DNA from: Streptomyces sp. NBC_00442
GTDB lineage: Bacteria; Actinomycetota; Actinomycetes; Streptomycetales; Streptomycetaceae
NCBI RefSeq assembly: GCF_036014195.1
Contig: NZ_CP107918.1
Span: forward strand, 806,001-870,000
Length of the DNA: 64,000 bases
Reading direction: 5' to 3'
This document shows positions 10,274-18,087 of this stretch, in pieces (within the stretch, counting starts at the first letter, position 1; each line of letters begins with the position of its first letter). Below the pieces are notes generated by a model. That model was not told the DNA's origin, made no database searches, and saw nothing but the letters and a program-made list of their open reading frames with translations. Position numbers and translations under genes: made by a program.

Positions 10274-10573
10274 ATGTTCATACTCGAGCTGACCTACATC
10301 GCGCCCCTGGACCGTATCGACGCCCTGCTCGACTCCCACGTCGCCTGGCTCGACGAGCACTACGCGGCGGGCGTGTTCATCGCGTCGGGCCGCAAGGAGC
10401 CCCGCGACGGCGGGGTGATCCTGGCCGTCGGCGACGACCGCGCGGCGATCGAGGAGGTCGTGGCGAGCGACCCGTTCCTCGTCGACGGACTGTGCACCTA
10501 CCGGGTCACGGAATTCCTCGCGACCAAGGTGGCGCCCGAACTCGCCCCGTACCGCGAGACGTTGGCCGGCTAG
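10274..10573 (+). CDS. YciI family protein
   Basis: Small 99-residue protein of the YCII / dimeric ferredoxin-like fold. The sequence MFILELTYIAPLDRIDALLDSH followed by W-L-DEHY and SGRKEPRDGGVILAV matches the family, with the conserved His and Asp around residues 22-28. The biochemical role is unsettled for most members. The ATG lies 12 bases after a TATCGT hexamer with no ribosome site between, so the message may be leaderless. The last four bases overlap the stop of the converging propeller gene. Confidence 0.85.
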   Translation: MFILELTYIAPLDRIDALLDSHVAWLDEHYAAGVFIASGRKEPRDGGVILAVGDDRAAIEEVVASDPFLVDGLCTYRVTEFLATKVAPELAPYRETLAG

Positions 10574-11643
10574 TCCGCAAGCCGCGCCACCCGCCCCTGT
10601 TCGCCCGCGGCCCAGCACCCGCCGTCGGCGGTGCAGTCGACCGTGTCGTACGAGCCGGTGTCCACGGTCCGCCAGGTGCGGCCGCCGTCGCGGGTGACGT
10701 CGGTGCCCGTCGGTCCGACGGCGAGCGCGGCCGAGCGCGAGTGCGCCAGCCACGCGACGCCCGAGCGGTATCCGGCGACCGGCACCGTCGCCCCGCGCCA
10801 GCGGCGGCCGCCGTCCCCGGTGAGCGCCGCGGCGTTCGGTGACGGCTGCCCCGTACGGTAGTCACCGCCCACCGCGATGCCGTGCGTACGGTCACGGAAG
10901 GCCAGCGCGAACACCCCGCGGGCCGGGTCGCCGGCCGGGATGCCCGACTCGGCCGCCGTCCAGGTGAGCCCGCGGTCGGCGGAACGCAGCACCCGACCGG
11001 TCGCGCCGCCGCCCGTGGCGAGCCACACGTCCCTGGGCCCCGACGCCACCAGGCACTGACCGCTCGCGGCGAAGCCGGCCTCTCCCGGCTGCGCGGCCGG
11101 CATCCCCGCGCTGGGCAGGACCGTCCAGGAGCGGCCGCCGTCGGCGGTGGACAGGATGCGGTACTTGCCGTCGACGGGGTCGCTCATCGCCAGGCCGTGC
11201 CGCGGATCGAAGAAGGTCAGGCAGTCGTAGAACGCCTTGGGGTCGGTGTTGCGGAACGACTCGCTCCACGTGGTTCCGCCGTCCTCGGTGCGGTAGACGC
11301 GCGATGCCTCGCCCTCACCGATCGCCAGCACCACGGCGCGCCGCCCGTCGAATGCCTCCACGTCCCGGAACTCCAGACCGGCGGCGCCGGGCGGCGAGAC
11401 GTTCTTCCAGGTGCGGCCGCCGTCCGCGGTGCGCAGGACCGTGCCCCGGGTGCCCGCGACCCACGCGGTCGACCTGCTGATGGCGGCGAGCCCGCGGAAG
11501 CGGGCCTCGCTCCCGGTGTCCCTCATCTGCCAGGCGGGCGTGGAGCGCCCGTGCGCCTGGGCCGGCGCCGTCAGCGCCGCCACCAGGGCCACCCCGCCCA
11601 GTCCCGCCGCCAGCATGCGTCGCGTCTTCCCCATGGACCTCAT
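10570..11643 (-). CDS. secreted Asp-box (BNR) beta-propeller protein
   Basis: Exported protein of about 357 residues with a signal peptide (MLAAGLGGVALVAALTAPA then QAHG). At least six Asp-box motifs are visible at regular spacing: TADGGRTW, TEDGGTTW, TADGGRSW, SADRGLTW, TGDGGRRW and TRDGGRTW, which predicts a six- or seven-bladed propeller like sortilin/Vps10 or Ycf48-type proteins. No sialidase catalytic residues could be recognised, so an enzyme role is doubtful; adhesion or ligand binding is more likely. The start is uncertain: ATG 11643 is chosen because it directly precedes the Arg-rich signal region, and ATG 11634 is possible. Confidence 0.75.
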   Translation of the reverse strand: MRSMGKTRRMLAAGLGGVALVAALTAPAQAHGRSTPAWQMRDTGSEARFRGLAAISRSTAWVAGTRGTVLRTADGGRTWKNVSPPGAAGLEFRDVEAFDGRRAVVLAIGEGEASRVYRTEDGGTTWSESFRNTDPKAFYDCLTFFDPRHGLAMSDPVDGKYRILSTADGGRSWTVLPSAGMPAAQPGEAGFAASGQCLVASGPRDVWLATGGGATGRVLRSADRGLTWTAAESGIPAGDPARGVFALAFRDRTHGIAVGGDYRTGQPSPNAAALTGDGGRRWRGATVPVAGYRSGVAWLAHSRSAALAVGPTGTDVTRDGGRTWRTVDTGSYDTVDCTADGGCWAAGEQGRVARLAD

Positions 11644-11903
11644 GGCGTCGGAAGCTAGCCGAGGCCGCCCCACCCGTCCAGAGTGCCGGGCGCGGGGCAA
11701 GAATTGAGCCATACGAGACACGGGTGGTGCGGTGTGGCCGAGGAGATAGCGGGAACGAGCCCCTTGACGACTGATCCGACCGCGCCCACGGGCCGGTGGC
11801 CGTCAGTGATGCAGGTCACGTGAACCTCCGGTGCACGGAACGCTGAATTTCGACGTCTCTCCGGGCGGCAGGAGAGAACCCCCGAGGCTGAGGGAGCAGG
11901 GCT

Positions 11904-12320
11904 TTGTCCACCGTCATCGAGCAGCCGGTCCAGGTACGTCTGATCGCGTCCGCACCCCGCATGGAGACCGTGCCCGCGACCCTGCGCTACGACCCCGACG
12001 ATCCCTTCGCCGTGCACATGGTGTTCCCGGCACCGGCCACCCTCGAAAACACGGACGTCTCCTGGGAGTTCGCCCGCGACCTGCTCGAATCCGGCATCGA
12101 CGCACCCGCCGGGGTCGGCGACGTGCGCGTGCGGCCCTACGGTTACGACCGCACCGTCCTGGAATTCCACGCCCCCGAAGGCGTCGCCATGGTCCACATC
12201 CGCACCTCCGAGGTGCGCCGCTTCCTCCAGCGCGCCCAGCACCTGGTGCCGGTGGGCCGCGAGCACCACTACCTCGACCTGGACGGGGACCTCGCCGTGC
12301 TGCTGCGCGACGCCTGCTGA
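11904..12320 (+). CDS. ssgD: SsgA/B-like sporulation and cell-division protein (SsgD-like)
   Basis: Member of the SsgA-like protein family found only in morphologically complex actinomycetes; relatives place divisomes or act on cell-wall assembly during sporulation. The 138-residue length and the pattern LRYDPDDPFAVHMVF, WEFARDLLESG, GDVRVRP and the C-terminal LDLDGDLAVLLRDAC cover the whole family domain. The start is a TTG with AGGGAG seven bases before. The symbol ssgD is proposed from resemblance and from similar gene order near SCO6722 as I remember it; another paralogue is possible. Monocistronic, with a ~480-bp gap before the ABC-F gene. Confidence 0.8.
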   Translation: MSTVIEQPVQVRLIASAPRMETVPATLRYDPDDPFAVHMVFPAPATLENTDVSWEFARDLLESGIDAPAGVGDVRVRPYGYDRTVLEFHAPEGVAMVHIRTSEVRRFLQRAQHLVPVGREHHYLDLDGDLAVLLRDAC

Positions 12321-12556
12321 CCCGCTCCACCGACCCGCACCGCCGACCCGCACCGCCGCCAAGACGGCGTCCCTCGTGCACCTCCACCGTTCCTGCCCGG
12401 CCGCGGTGGTGCCCTTTCTTGCTCTGGAAACCCGCACCCTCGGGACCCGCGTCCACGGAACCCGCGCCCACGCGCCCTCGGGGCGGTGTCCGTGCGCTCG
12501 GACCCTGCATCCGCGTGCCCGCCGCCCTCGCCTCCCGCCGCTCCTCGTTAATTGGT

Positions 12557-12586
12557 TTGCGGGCTCGCGGGCGGCGGGCGTACGTT
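12557..12586 (+). promoter_or_regulatory. promoter candidate for the ABC-F leader
   Basis: TTGCGG at 12557-12562 and TACGTT at 12581-12586, 18 bp apart, resemble a principal-sigma promoter. Transcription would begin near 12593, giving a short lead to the small leader ORF at 12611 and a ~200-nt leader in all. The region 12321-12556 shows no other clear feature. Confidence 0.4.
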
Positions 12587-12610
12587 CGTGACTGGCCCTG
12601 TTGTCGTCGA

Positions 12611-12643
12611 ATGGAGCAGGACGTTGCTCGTCTGAGGCCCTGA
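12611..12643 (+). CDS. leader peptide MEQDVARLRP (putative macrolide-arrest uORF)
   Basis: A ten-codon ORF upstream of the ABC-F gene, too short for ordinary gene calling. Codons 7-9 encode Arg-Leu-Arg, the +X+ motif at which macrolide-bound ribosomes stall (known from ErmDL, where the sequence is MRLR). The stop codon TGA sits inside the 5' arm of a 12-bp stem (12640-12651 with 12742-12753). No ribosome site is seen, so initiation may be from a near-leaderless message. The peptide itself probably has no function; translating it would sense the drug. Confidence 0.55.
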   Translation: MEQDVARLRP

Positions 12644-12753
12644 GACACCGCCACGCGCACCTCCTTGACGTGCCGCGCGCCCGGTGTGACCTCTGCCTCC
12701 GAGCCATGTCCTCCACGACCAGGGCCTTCTTCGTGCCCTGAGCGGTGTCTCAG
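12640..12753 (+). promoter_or_regulatory. attenuator-like RNA structure before the ABC-F gene
   Basis: CTGAGACACCGC (12640-12651) is exactly complementary to GCGGTGTCTCAG (12742-12753). The 3' arm can instead fold locally, CTGAG with CTCAG around CGGTGT, and the 5' arm can also pair with CGGTGT at 12682-12687, so alternative folds exist. A ribosome stalled on the Leu codon at 12632 would cover the 5' arm. Whether control acts on transcription or on translation cannot be decided here. Confidence 0.5.
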
Positions 12754-12797
12754 AACCCCCGTTGCCCTCATCCCTTCCCCGCAACCGGGAGACCCGT

Positions 12798-14438
12798 ATG
12801 TCATCTTCCCCCCGTCAGATCAGCTCGGCCGCACTGTCCTTCGCGTGGCCCGACGGCACTCCCGTCTTCGAGGACTTCCAACTCGCCGTCGGCCCTGGGC
12901 GCACCGGCCTCATCGGCCTCAACGGGTCTGGAAAGTCAACCCTGTTGAAACTGATCGCCGGTGTCCTCACCCCGACCGACGGCCACATCAGGGCCGCGGG
13001 CGAGGTCGGGTATCTGCCGCAGAACCTGGTCCTGGACACCACCCTGCGGGTGGACGAGGCCCTCGGCATCGACGCGATCCGCGCGGCGCTGCACGCCATC
13101 GAGAGCGGCGACGCCGACGAGCGGCACTTCGAGACGGTGGGCGACGACTGGGACGTCGAGGAGCGCGCCCGCGCCACTCTCGACCAGCTCGGCCTCGGCG
13201 CCATCGGCCTCGACCGCACGATCGGCGAGGTCTCGGGCGGCGAGTCGGTGCTGCTCCGGCTGGCCGCACTGCTCCTGAGGCGCCCCGACGTCCTGCTGCT
13301 CGACGAACCCACCAACAATCTGGACCTGCCCGCCCGGCGGCGCCTCTACAGCGCCGTCGATGCCTGGACCGGGGTGCTCCTCGTGGTCAGCCACGACCGG
13401 GAACTCCTGGACCGGGTGGACCGCATCGCCGATCTTCGCGAGGGCCAACTCGCCTGGTACGGCGGCAACTTCACGGCGTACGAGGAGGCGCTGCGGGCCG
13501 AACAGGAGGCGGCCGAGCGGATGGTGCGGGTGGCCGAGGCCGATGTGCAGCGGCAAAAGCGCGAACTGACCGAGTCCCAGGTGAAACTGGCGCGGCGTCA
13601 GCGGTACGGACAGAAGAGCTACGACAACAAGGTGGTGCCGAGGATCGTCGCCAACAACCGCAGGCGCGAGGCGCAGGTCTCGGCCGGCAAGCACCGCATT
13701 CTGCAGGCCGAGCGGCTCGACCAGGCGCGCGAGCGGCTCGACCAGGCGGCGGAGGCCGTACGTGACGACGAGGGCATCCGGATCGAGCTGCCGCACACCA
13801 CGGTGCACCCGGGCCGCCAGGTCCTCACCCTGCGTGAGCTCCAACTCCCCTACGGCGCACGGATGGAGGGCGAGCTCGACGTCCGCGGGCCGGAGCGGAT
13901 CGCCCTGGTGGGCCGCAACGGCTCCGGCAAGACCACCCTGCTCAGGACCATCGCCGGGCAGCTGGAGCCGGTGGCCGGCGAGGCGGTCGTCCATGTGCCG
14001 CTGCGGTTCCTGCCCCAGCGTCTCGACGTGCTCGACGACGCGCTGAGCGTGGTGGAGAACGTGGCGCGCCATGCGCCGACGGCGACGGACAACGCGATCA
14101 GGGCGCGGCTCGCGCGGTTCCTGTTCAAGGGGGCCCGCGCCGAGCGGGCGGCCGGCACGCTCTCGGGCGGAGAGCGCTTCCGTGCGTCGCTGGCGGCGCT
14201 GCTGCTCGCGGAGCCCGCGCCGAAGCTGCTGATGCTGGACGAGCCCACGAACAACCTGGACATGGCCAGCGTGAGCGCTCTCACGGCGGCCCTGGACGCG
14301 TACGAGGGCGCGCTGATCGTGGCCAGTCACGATGTGCCGTTCCTGGAGTCGATCGGTGTCACGCGCTGGCTGCTGCTCGACGGCGCGCTCACCGCCACCT
14401 CGGCGGAAGCGGTCACCGAGGGGCTCACGGCGCACTGA
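12798..14438 (+). CDS. ABC-F family ATPase (probable antibiotic-resistance ribosome protection type)
   Basis: Soluble twin-ATPase protein of 546 residues without membrane segments. Two nucleotide-binding domains each show Walker A (GLNGSGKST near 40-48 and GRNGSGKTT near 374), a signature loop (VSGGESVLL and LSGGERFRA) and Walker B ending in DEPTNNLD. Between them lies the charged linker rich in Arg/Gln/Lys typical of ABC-F proteins that reach into the ribosomal E-site. Members displace macrolides, lincosamides or similar drugs, or aid translation generally. The drug-sensing leader upstream favours a resistance role. ATG 12798 is chosen from GGGAG upstream and the usual MSSSPRQISS-like start. 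Confidence 0.9.
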   Translation: MSSSPRQISSAALSFAWPDGTPVFEDFQLAVGPGRTGLIGLNGSGKSTLLKLIAGVLTPTDGHIRAAGEVGYLPQNLVLDTTLRVDEALGIDAIRAALHAIESGDADERHFETVGDDWDVEERARATLDQLGLGAIGLDRTIGEVSGGESVLLRLAALLLRRPDVLLLDEPTNNLDLPARRRLYSAVDAWTGVLLVVSHDRELLDRVDRIADLREGQLAWYGGNFTAYEEALRAEQEAAERMVRVAEADVQRQKRELTESQVKLARRQRYGQKSYDNKVVPRIVANNRRREAQVSAGKHRILQAERLDQARERLDQAAEAVRDDEGIRIELPHTTVHPGRQVLTLRELQLPYGARMEGELDVRGPERIALVGRNGSGKTTLLRTIAGQLEPVAGEAVVHVPLRFLPQRLDVLDDALSVVENVARHAPTATDNAIRARLARFLFKGARAERAAGTLSGGERFRASLAALLLAEPAPKLLMLDEPTNNLDMASVSALTAALDAYEGALIVASHDVPFLESIGVTRWLLLDGALTATSAEAVTEGLTAH

Positions 14439-14439
14439 G

Positions 14440-14530
14440 GGCCGGCCGCCCGGGGACCGGGCCGGGCCGGGCCCGGCGCGGCGCGGCGCGGCGCGGCGCG
14501 GACGGCCGGGCCGGGCCGGGCCCCGCTGTT
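14440..14530. terminator. GC-only repeat tract after the ABC-F gene
   Basis: Almost pure G/C tract made of GGCCGG, five GCGGC-type units and GGCCGGGCC repeats, able to fold into several strong stems. It directly follows the ABC-F stop and probably ends its transcript. Confidence 0.45.
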
Positions 14531-14670
14531 TCCCCGCTCACAGGGAGGGCAGGCGCCAAGAGGTGACCTGCCTCTCGTTGAGCGCCGCCGACCTGGTCAT
14601 TTAACAGAACGTAACCGGACGAAGGGGAAGGTGGACTTGGCTGAGGCTTACGGCCGCTTTAACCTACGGT

Positions 14671-14699
14671 TTCGTAACCTACGTTTGCGTAGGTATACC
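14671..14699 (+). promoter_or_regulatory. desaturase promoter with operator in the spacer
   Basis: TTCGTA (14671-14676) and TATACC (14694-14699) are 17 bp apart. CCTACG-TTTG-CGTAGG (14678-14693), extendable on both sides to GTAACCTACG / CGTAGGTATAC with a mismatch, fills the spacer. A second -35/-10 pair, TTGGCT (14637) and TAACCT (14660), lies upstream. The layout is that of a TetR-repressed lipid gene. Confidence 0.5.
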
Positions 14700-14736
14700 T
14701 GCCGTCCCCCCTTTTCCGTCCCCCTGGAGCACCCCC

Positions 14737-15705
14737 GTGACGATCACTTCTCCCCACCTCGGCAGCTCGGACGCGTGGACCGACGCCCGGCTGCTGTTCG
14801 CGCTGGAAGAGGTAGTCGAAAAGGAGCTCAACCGGCACCTCAAGGTCGCCAAGGACTGGATGCCGCACGACTACGTGCCGTGGTCCGACGCCCGCAACTT
14901 CCCCGGACTCTTCGAGGACGGCGAGGCCTGGGACCCCCAGCAGTCCAAGGTCACCGACATCGGGAAGATCGCTCTGGTGGTCAACCTGCTCACCGAGGAC
15001 AACCTGCCCAGCTACCACCACGAGATCGCCTCGCTGTTCGGCCGCGACGGTGCCTGGGGCACCTGGGTGCACCGCTGGACCGCCGAGGAGGGCCGGCACG
15101 GCATCGTGATGCGCGACTACCTGCTCGCCTCGCGCGCGGTCGACCCGGACAAGCTGGAGCAGTTCCGGATGATGCACATGAGCGAGGGCTTCGAGTCGGA
15201 CAACCGGCACTCGATGCTGCACTCGGTGGCATACGTCGCCTTCCAGGAGCTGGCGACGCGCGTCTCGCACCGCAACACCGGCCACCAGTCGGGCGACCCG
15301 GTCTGCGACCGGATGCTGGCGCGGATCGCCACCGACGAGAACCTGCACATGGTCTTCTACCGCAACCTGCTCGGCGCGGCCTTCGAGATCGCCCCCGACC
15401 TGACGATGCAGTCGGTGCGCGATGTCGTCGTGAACTTCCGGATGCCCGGTCACGGCATGCCCGGCTTCGAGCGGGCCGCGGCACAGATGGCGATCGGCGA
15501 GATCTACAACATGCGGATCCACCACGACGACGTGCTCCAGCCGGTGCTTCGCTACCTGAAGGTCCTGGAGATCGACGGGCTCGGCCCGGAGGGCCTCAAG
15601 GCCCAGGAGGAGCTCGGCCTGTACATGGGCGGGCTCGACTCCGAGGCGTCCAAGTTCGACGAGAAGCTCGCCGCGCGCAAGGCGCGGATGGCCGCACGCG
15701 GCTGA
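14737..15705 (+). CDS. acyl-ACP desaturase (soluble diiron type)
   Basis: Introduces a cis double bond into acyl-ACP using a diiron centre, oxygen and ferredoxin; adjusts membrane fluidity. Of its 322 residues, all six expected iron ligands are in place: E87 (LLTEDNLPSYH), E118 and H121 (AEEGRHG), E171 (FQELATRVSHRNTG) and E201 and H204 (TDENLHMVFY). It has no membrane segments, which sets it apart from the membrane desaturases. GTG start with GGAG upstream. The gene stands alone behind a palindromic operator candidate; no repressor gene is adjacent. Confidence 0.93.
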   Translation: MTITSPHLGSSDAWTDARLLFALEEVVEKELNRHLKVAKDWMPHDYVPWSDARNFPGLFEDGEAWDPQQSKVTDIGKIALVVNLLTEDNLPSYHHEIASLFGRDGAWGTWVHRWTAEEGRHGIVMRDYLLASRAVDPDKLEQFRMMHMSEGFESDNRHSMLHSVAYVAFQELATRVSHRNTGHQSGDPVCDRMLARIATDENLHMVFYRNLLGAAFEIAPDLTMQSVRDVVVNFRMPGHGMPGFERAAAQMAIGEIYNMRIHHDDVLQPVLRYLKVLEIDGLGPEGLKAQEELGLYMGGLDSEASKFDEKLAARKARMAARG

Positions 15706-15783
15706 CGCCGGGCCCCGGGCCGGTGCCGGAGGGAACGGAGAGCCGTTGCCACCGGCACCGGTATGCCGGGCGTGCCGCCCCGC

Positions 15784-16035
15784 TTATCGCCGCCGGGCGC
15801 GCTGGAGGACCAGGCGTTCCCTCTCCGAGAGGCCGCCCCACACACCGAATCGCTCGTCGTTGGCCAGGGCGTACTCCAGACAGGCCTTTCGCTGCTCGCA
15901 GGCGCCGCAGAGCTGCTTGGCCTCGCGCGTCGAACTTCCCGGCGCCGGGAAGAAGAACTCCGGGCCGGCCTGCGCACACAACGCGCCCTGCTGCCAGGTG
16001 AGTTCAGCTTCGCTGCTGATGGTCTTGTTCATCAT
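15784..16035 (-). CDS. WhiB-like iron-sulfur transcription factor
   Basis: Short Wbl protein (83 residues from ATG 16035) that should bind a [4Fe-4S] cluster and act with the principal sigma factor. The four cysteine ligands are C20, C43, C46 and C52 (LCGACEQRKAC), followed by the family turn GVWGGLSERER and a basic Arg-rich tail for DNA contact. Candidate starts are ATG 16035, ATG 16032 and GTG 16056; none has a clear ribosome site, so the message may be weakly translated or leaderless. Which of the Streptomyces wbl paralogues it is cannot be decided here. Confidence 0.9.
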   Translation of the reverse strand: MMNKTISSEAELTWQQGALCAQAGPEFFFPAPGSSTREAKQLCGACEQRKACLEYALANDERFGVWGGLSERERLVLQRARRR

Positions 16036-16118
16036 GGTGTCAACGCTGCCGGGCACTGATCAACGTCCCATCAACGAATCGTGAACGCCGACGTCGATCG
16101 GCCCCTGCGGGGGCGGTG

Positions 16119-16910
16119 CTACGCCGCCGGCATCGAACTCGTGATGATCGCGATGCGCGCACCGAACGGGTCGGCGATCCGGCCCAGCCGGCCCACGCCC
16201 TCCACGTCCGTGGGTGCCATGCGGACCGTGCCGCCCAGCTCCGTCGCCCTGGCGGCGGTCGCGTCGGCGTCGGCCACCTCGATGTACGGCATCCAGTAGG
16301 CGCCGGCCTCGGCTTCCAGCGCGTCGTGATCGAGCGGGACGACGCCGCCGAACATCCCGTCGGGCCCGGCGGTCGCGGGGTTGACGGTCGTGTAGGTGCC
16401 ACCGGGGAAGGGCACCTCGGTGCTCTCCCATCCGAACACGGCGTGGTAGAAGCCGGTGGCCGCCTTGACGTCCGGGGTGTAGAGCTCGACCCAGGCCAGC
16501 GTGTCACGCTCACCGGCGGCTTCCATGCCGCTCATACGCTGGGGCTGCCAGCCCGAGAAGCCGACGCCCGCCGCGTCCTGGAAGACGGCGCTGCGGCCCA
16601 GCTCCATGACGTCCACGGGCGGGACGACGACCTTGCCGCCGGCCTGCTCGACGGACTTGGCCGTGGCCTCGATGTCCGGTGTCTGGAAGTACAGGTTCCA
16701 CGTGGGCCCGCCCTGCTCGGGGCTGGTCGTCATGCCGCCTGCGATGGCCTTGCCCGAGGCCTGGAACATGCCGTATCCGCCGACCTCCGGGCCGCCGGGC
16801 CGATACGTCCAGCCGAAGACGCCGGTGTAGAAGGCGGCCGCCGCGTCGATATCGGGCGTGCCGAGGTCGAACCAGCTGGGAGAGCCCGTCACGTAACGGG
16901 TGCTGAGCAT
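16119..16910 (-). CDS. two-domain VOC (glyoxalase / bleomycin-resistance fold) protein
   Basis: Protein of 263 residues made of two vicinal-oxygen-chelate domains, roughly 8-125 and 135-260. Each begins with a GxPDID/ TPDVKAA-type strand followed by FYxxVFGW, and each has the WNLYFQ or YWMPYIEV strand that usually carries a metal ligand. Such proteins include lyases, dioxygenases and drug-binding proteins; the reaction here is unknown. ATG start with GGAG seven bases upstream. Monocistronic between the WhiB-like gene and the GntR regulator, with no clear link to either. Confidence 0.85.
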   Translation of the reverse strand: MLSTRYVTGSPSWFDLGTPDIDAAAAFYTGVFGWTYRPGGPEVGGYGMFQASGKAIAGGMTTSPEQGGPTWNLYFQTPDIEATAKSVEQAGGKVVVPPVDVMELGRSAVFQDAAGVGFSGWQPQRMSGMEAAGERDTLAWVELYTPDVKAATGFYHAVFGWESTEVPFPGGTYTTVNPATAGPDGMFGGVVPLDHDALEAEAGAYWMPYIEVADADATAARATELGGTVRMAPTDVEGVGRLGRIADPFGARIAIITSSMPAA

Positions 16911-17079
16911 GGTGTGCTCCTTCGTTCGTGTTCCGAGTCGTGCCGCGAGTCGCGCCCCGTCGTCCTGCTCTTCCGAGTCTTCCACCCGCCACTGACAATG
17001 CCGACTTGAGTGCCCGACCGGGGGACGAACGGCCCCCGCATTCCTGTCCAACGCCCGCGGCCCGGGGCGGCGACACCTG

Positions 17080-17850
17080 TCAGCGTGGCTGGAGTGTGGT
17101 GCGCAGGCGGTAGCGGTCCCCGCTGTATTCGACGGTCGACAGGAGCACGGGCCGCTGGTCCCGTGCGTAGATCGTCTGGTCCAGGGCGAGCACGGGCGCG
17201 CCGGGCTCGATGCCGAGATGGCCGGCGAGGGTCTCGTCGGCGCCGCGTGCCTCGATGGTGGTTTCGGAACGGTCCAGCTCGACGCCGCGTGCGTGCAGTT
17301 CCTCGAAGAGCGAGGCGTCGGTGAAGTCCACCTCGTCGAGGCCCGGCGCGAGGGAGGCCACGAGCAGGGTGCGGTCGACGGCGATGCGTACGTCGTTGAG
17401 CAGCCGCACCCGCTCCAGGCGGAGCAGGGGCGCACCGGCCGGTACGTCGAGGCGGTCGGCGTCGTCGAGGGTGGCGGGACGCACCTCCTGGTGCAGCACC
17501 AGGGAACTCGGCCGCATGTGCTTGCGGTGCGCCGTCGTCGTGAACGATTCCAGGTCGTTGGGCCATTCGCGGGGAGCGACGGGCGTCGCGACGAACCAGC
17601 CCCGGCCGTGCGAGGCCGTCACGAGGCCCTGGTCCACCAGGTGCGCCAGGGCTTTGCGCAGGGTCACCCGGGAGATGTCGAGCTGCTCGCCGAGTTCCCG
17701 CTCGGGAGGCAGCCGGGAGCCCGCGACGAGACCGCGGCGCTGGATCTCGTCCTGGATGAGGTCGGCGGTCTGCGCCCACAGCGGGGCGGGTCCTCCGCCG
17801 CGCTCGGTGAAGCGCAGGGGGCGGGCGGGGGTGGCGTCGGCGGCGCTCAT
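17080..17850 (-). CDS. GntR family regulator (HutC/FarR subfamily)
   Basis: Repressor or activator of 256 residues. The N-terminal winged helix (about 20-90) has ERELGEQLDISRVTLRKALAHL and the wing QGLVTASHGRGWFVA. The C-terminal UTRA ligand domain (about 105-255) includes LLRLERVRLL and VLALDQTIYARDQRPVLL, the pattern of sugar-phosphate-sensing relatives such as DasR. It is divergent from the PTS EIIC gene with a 237-bp gap holding five CCACT half-sites, so it most likely controls the sugar genes and itself, with a phosphorylated amino sugar or similar as effector. Confidence 0.92.
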   Translation of the reverse strand: MSAADATPARPLRFTERGGGPAPLWAQTADLIQDEIQRRGLVAGSRLPPERELGEQLDISRVTLRKALAHLVDQGLVTASHGRGWFVATPVAPREWPNDLESFTTTAHRKHMRPSSLVLHQEVRPATLDDADRLDVPAGAPLLRLERVRLLNDVRIAVDRTLLVASLAPGLDEVDFTDASLFEELHARGVELDRSETTIEARGADETLAGHLGIEPGAPVLALDQTIYARDQRPVLLSTVEYSGDRYRLRTTLQPR

Positions 17851-17879
17851 CGGAAACCTCCAGCGGGATGCCCGGAGCG

Positions 17880-17993
17880 TACCACTGCATACCACTGTTC
17901 CCCCGCAGAGCAGGGCCGATCGCCCGGGACCTTGGTCGCGCATCCAGGAAGATGAGCAGACCACTATTGACCACTCCCATACCACTGCATACC
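17880..17993. promoter_or_regulatory. GntR operator candidates: five CCACT half-sites
   Basis: CCACT occurs at 17882, 17892, 17961, 17971 and 17982, that is at 10-11 bp spacing within each group. TACCACTGCATACC is repeated exactly at 17880-17893 and 17980-17993, 100 bp apart. Two clusters of helically phased sites between divergent genes would allow looping or co-operative binding. Confidence 0.6.
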
Positions 17994-18087
17994 TTTGGAG
18001 CGCGGCTCCCGGCAGGTCCGGCGGCCGACCGGTCCGATGTCCACCCCTGGATGGCCGAGGGACCACTCGCGTGATGGAGGAAGACGG

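Noticed and set aside
11831..12643. 270-residue open frame covering the SsgD-like gene and the leader
   Set aside because: It is out of frame with the SsgA-like domain and Arg/Pro-rich; only its last ten codons, from the ATG at 12611, have a plausible role as a leader peptide.
14440..14530. GC-only tract as a riboswitch or small RNA
   Set aside because: It is simple GGCCGG/GCGGC repetition right after a stop codon, so a terminator is the simpler reading.
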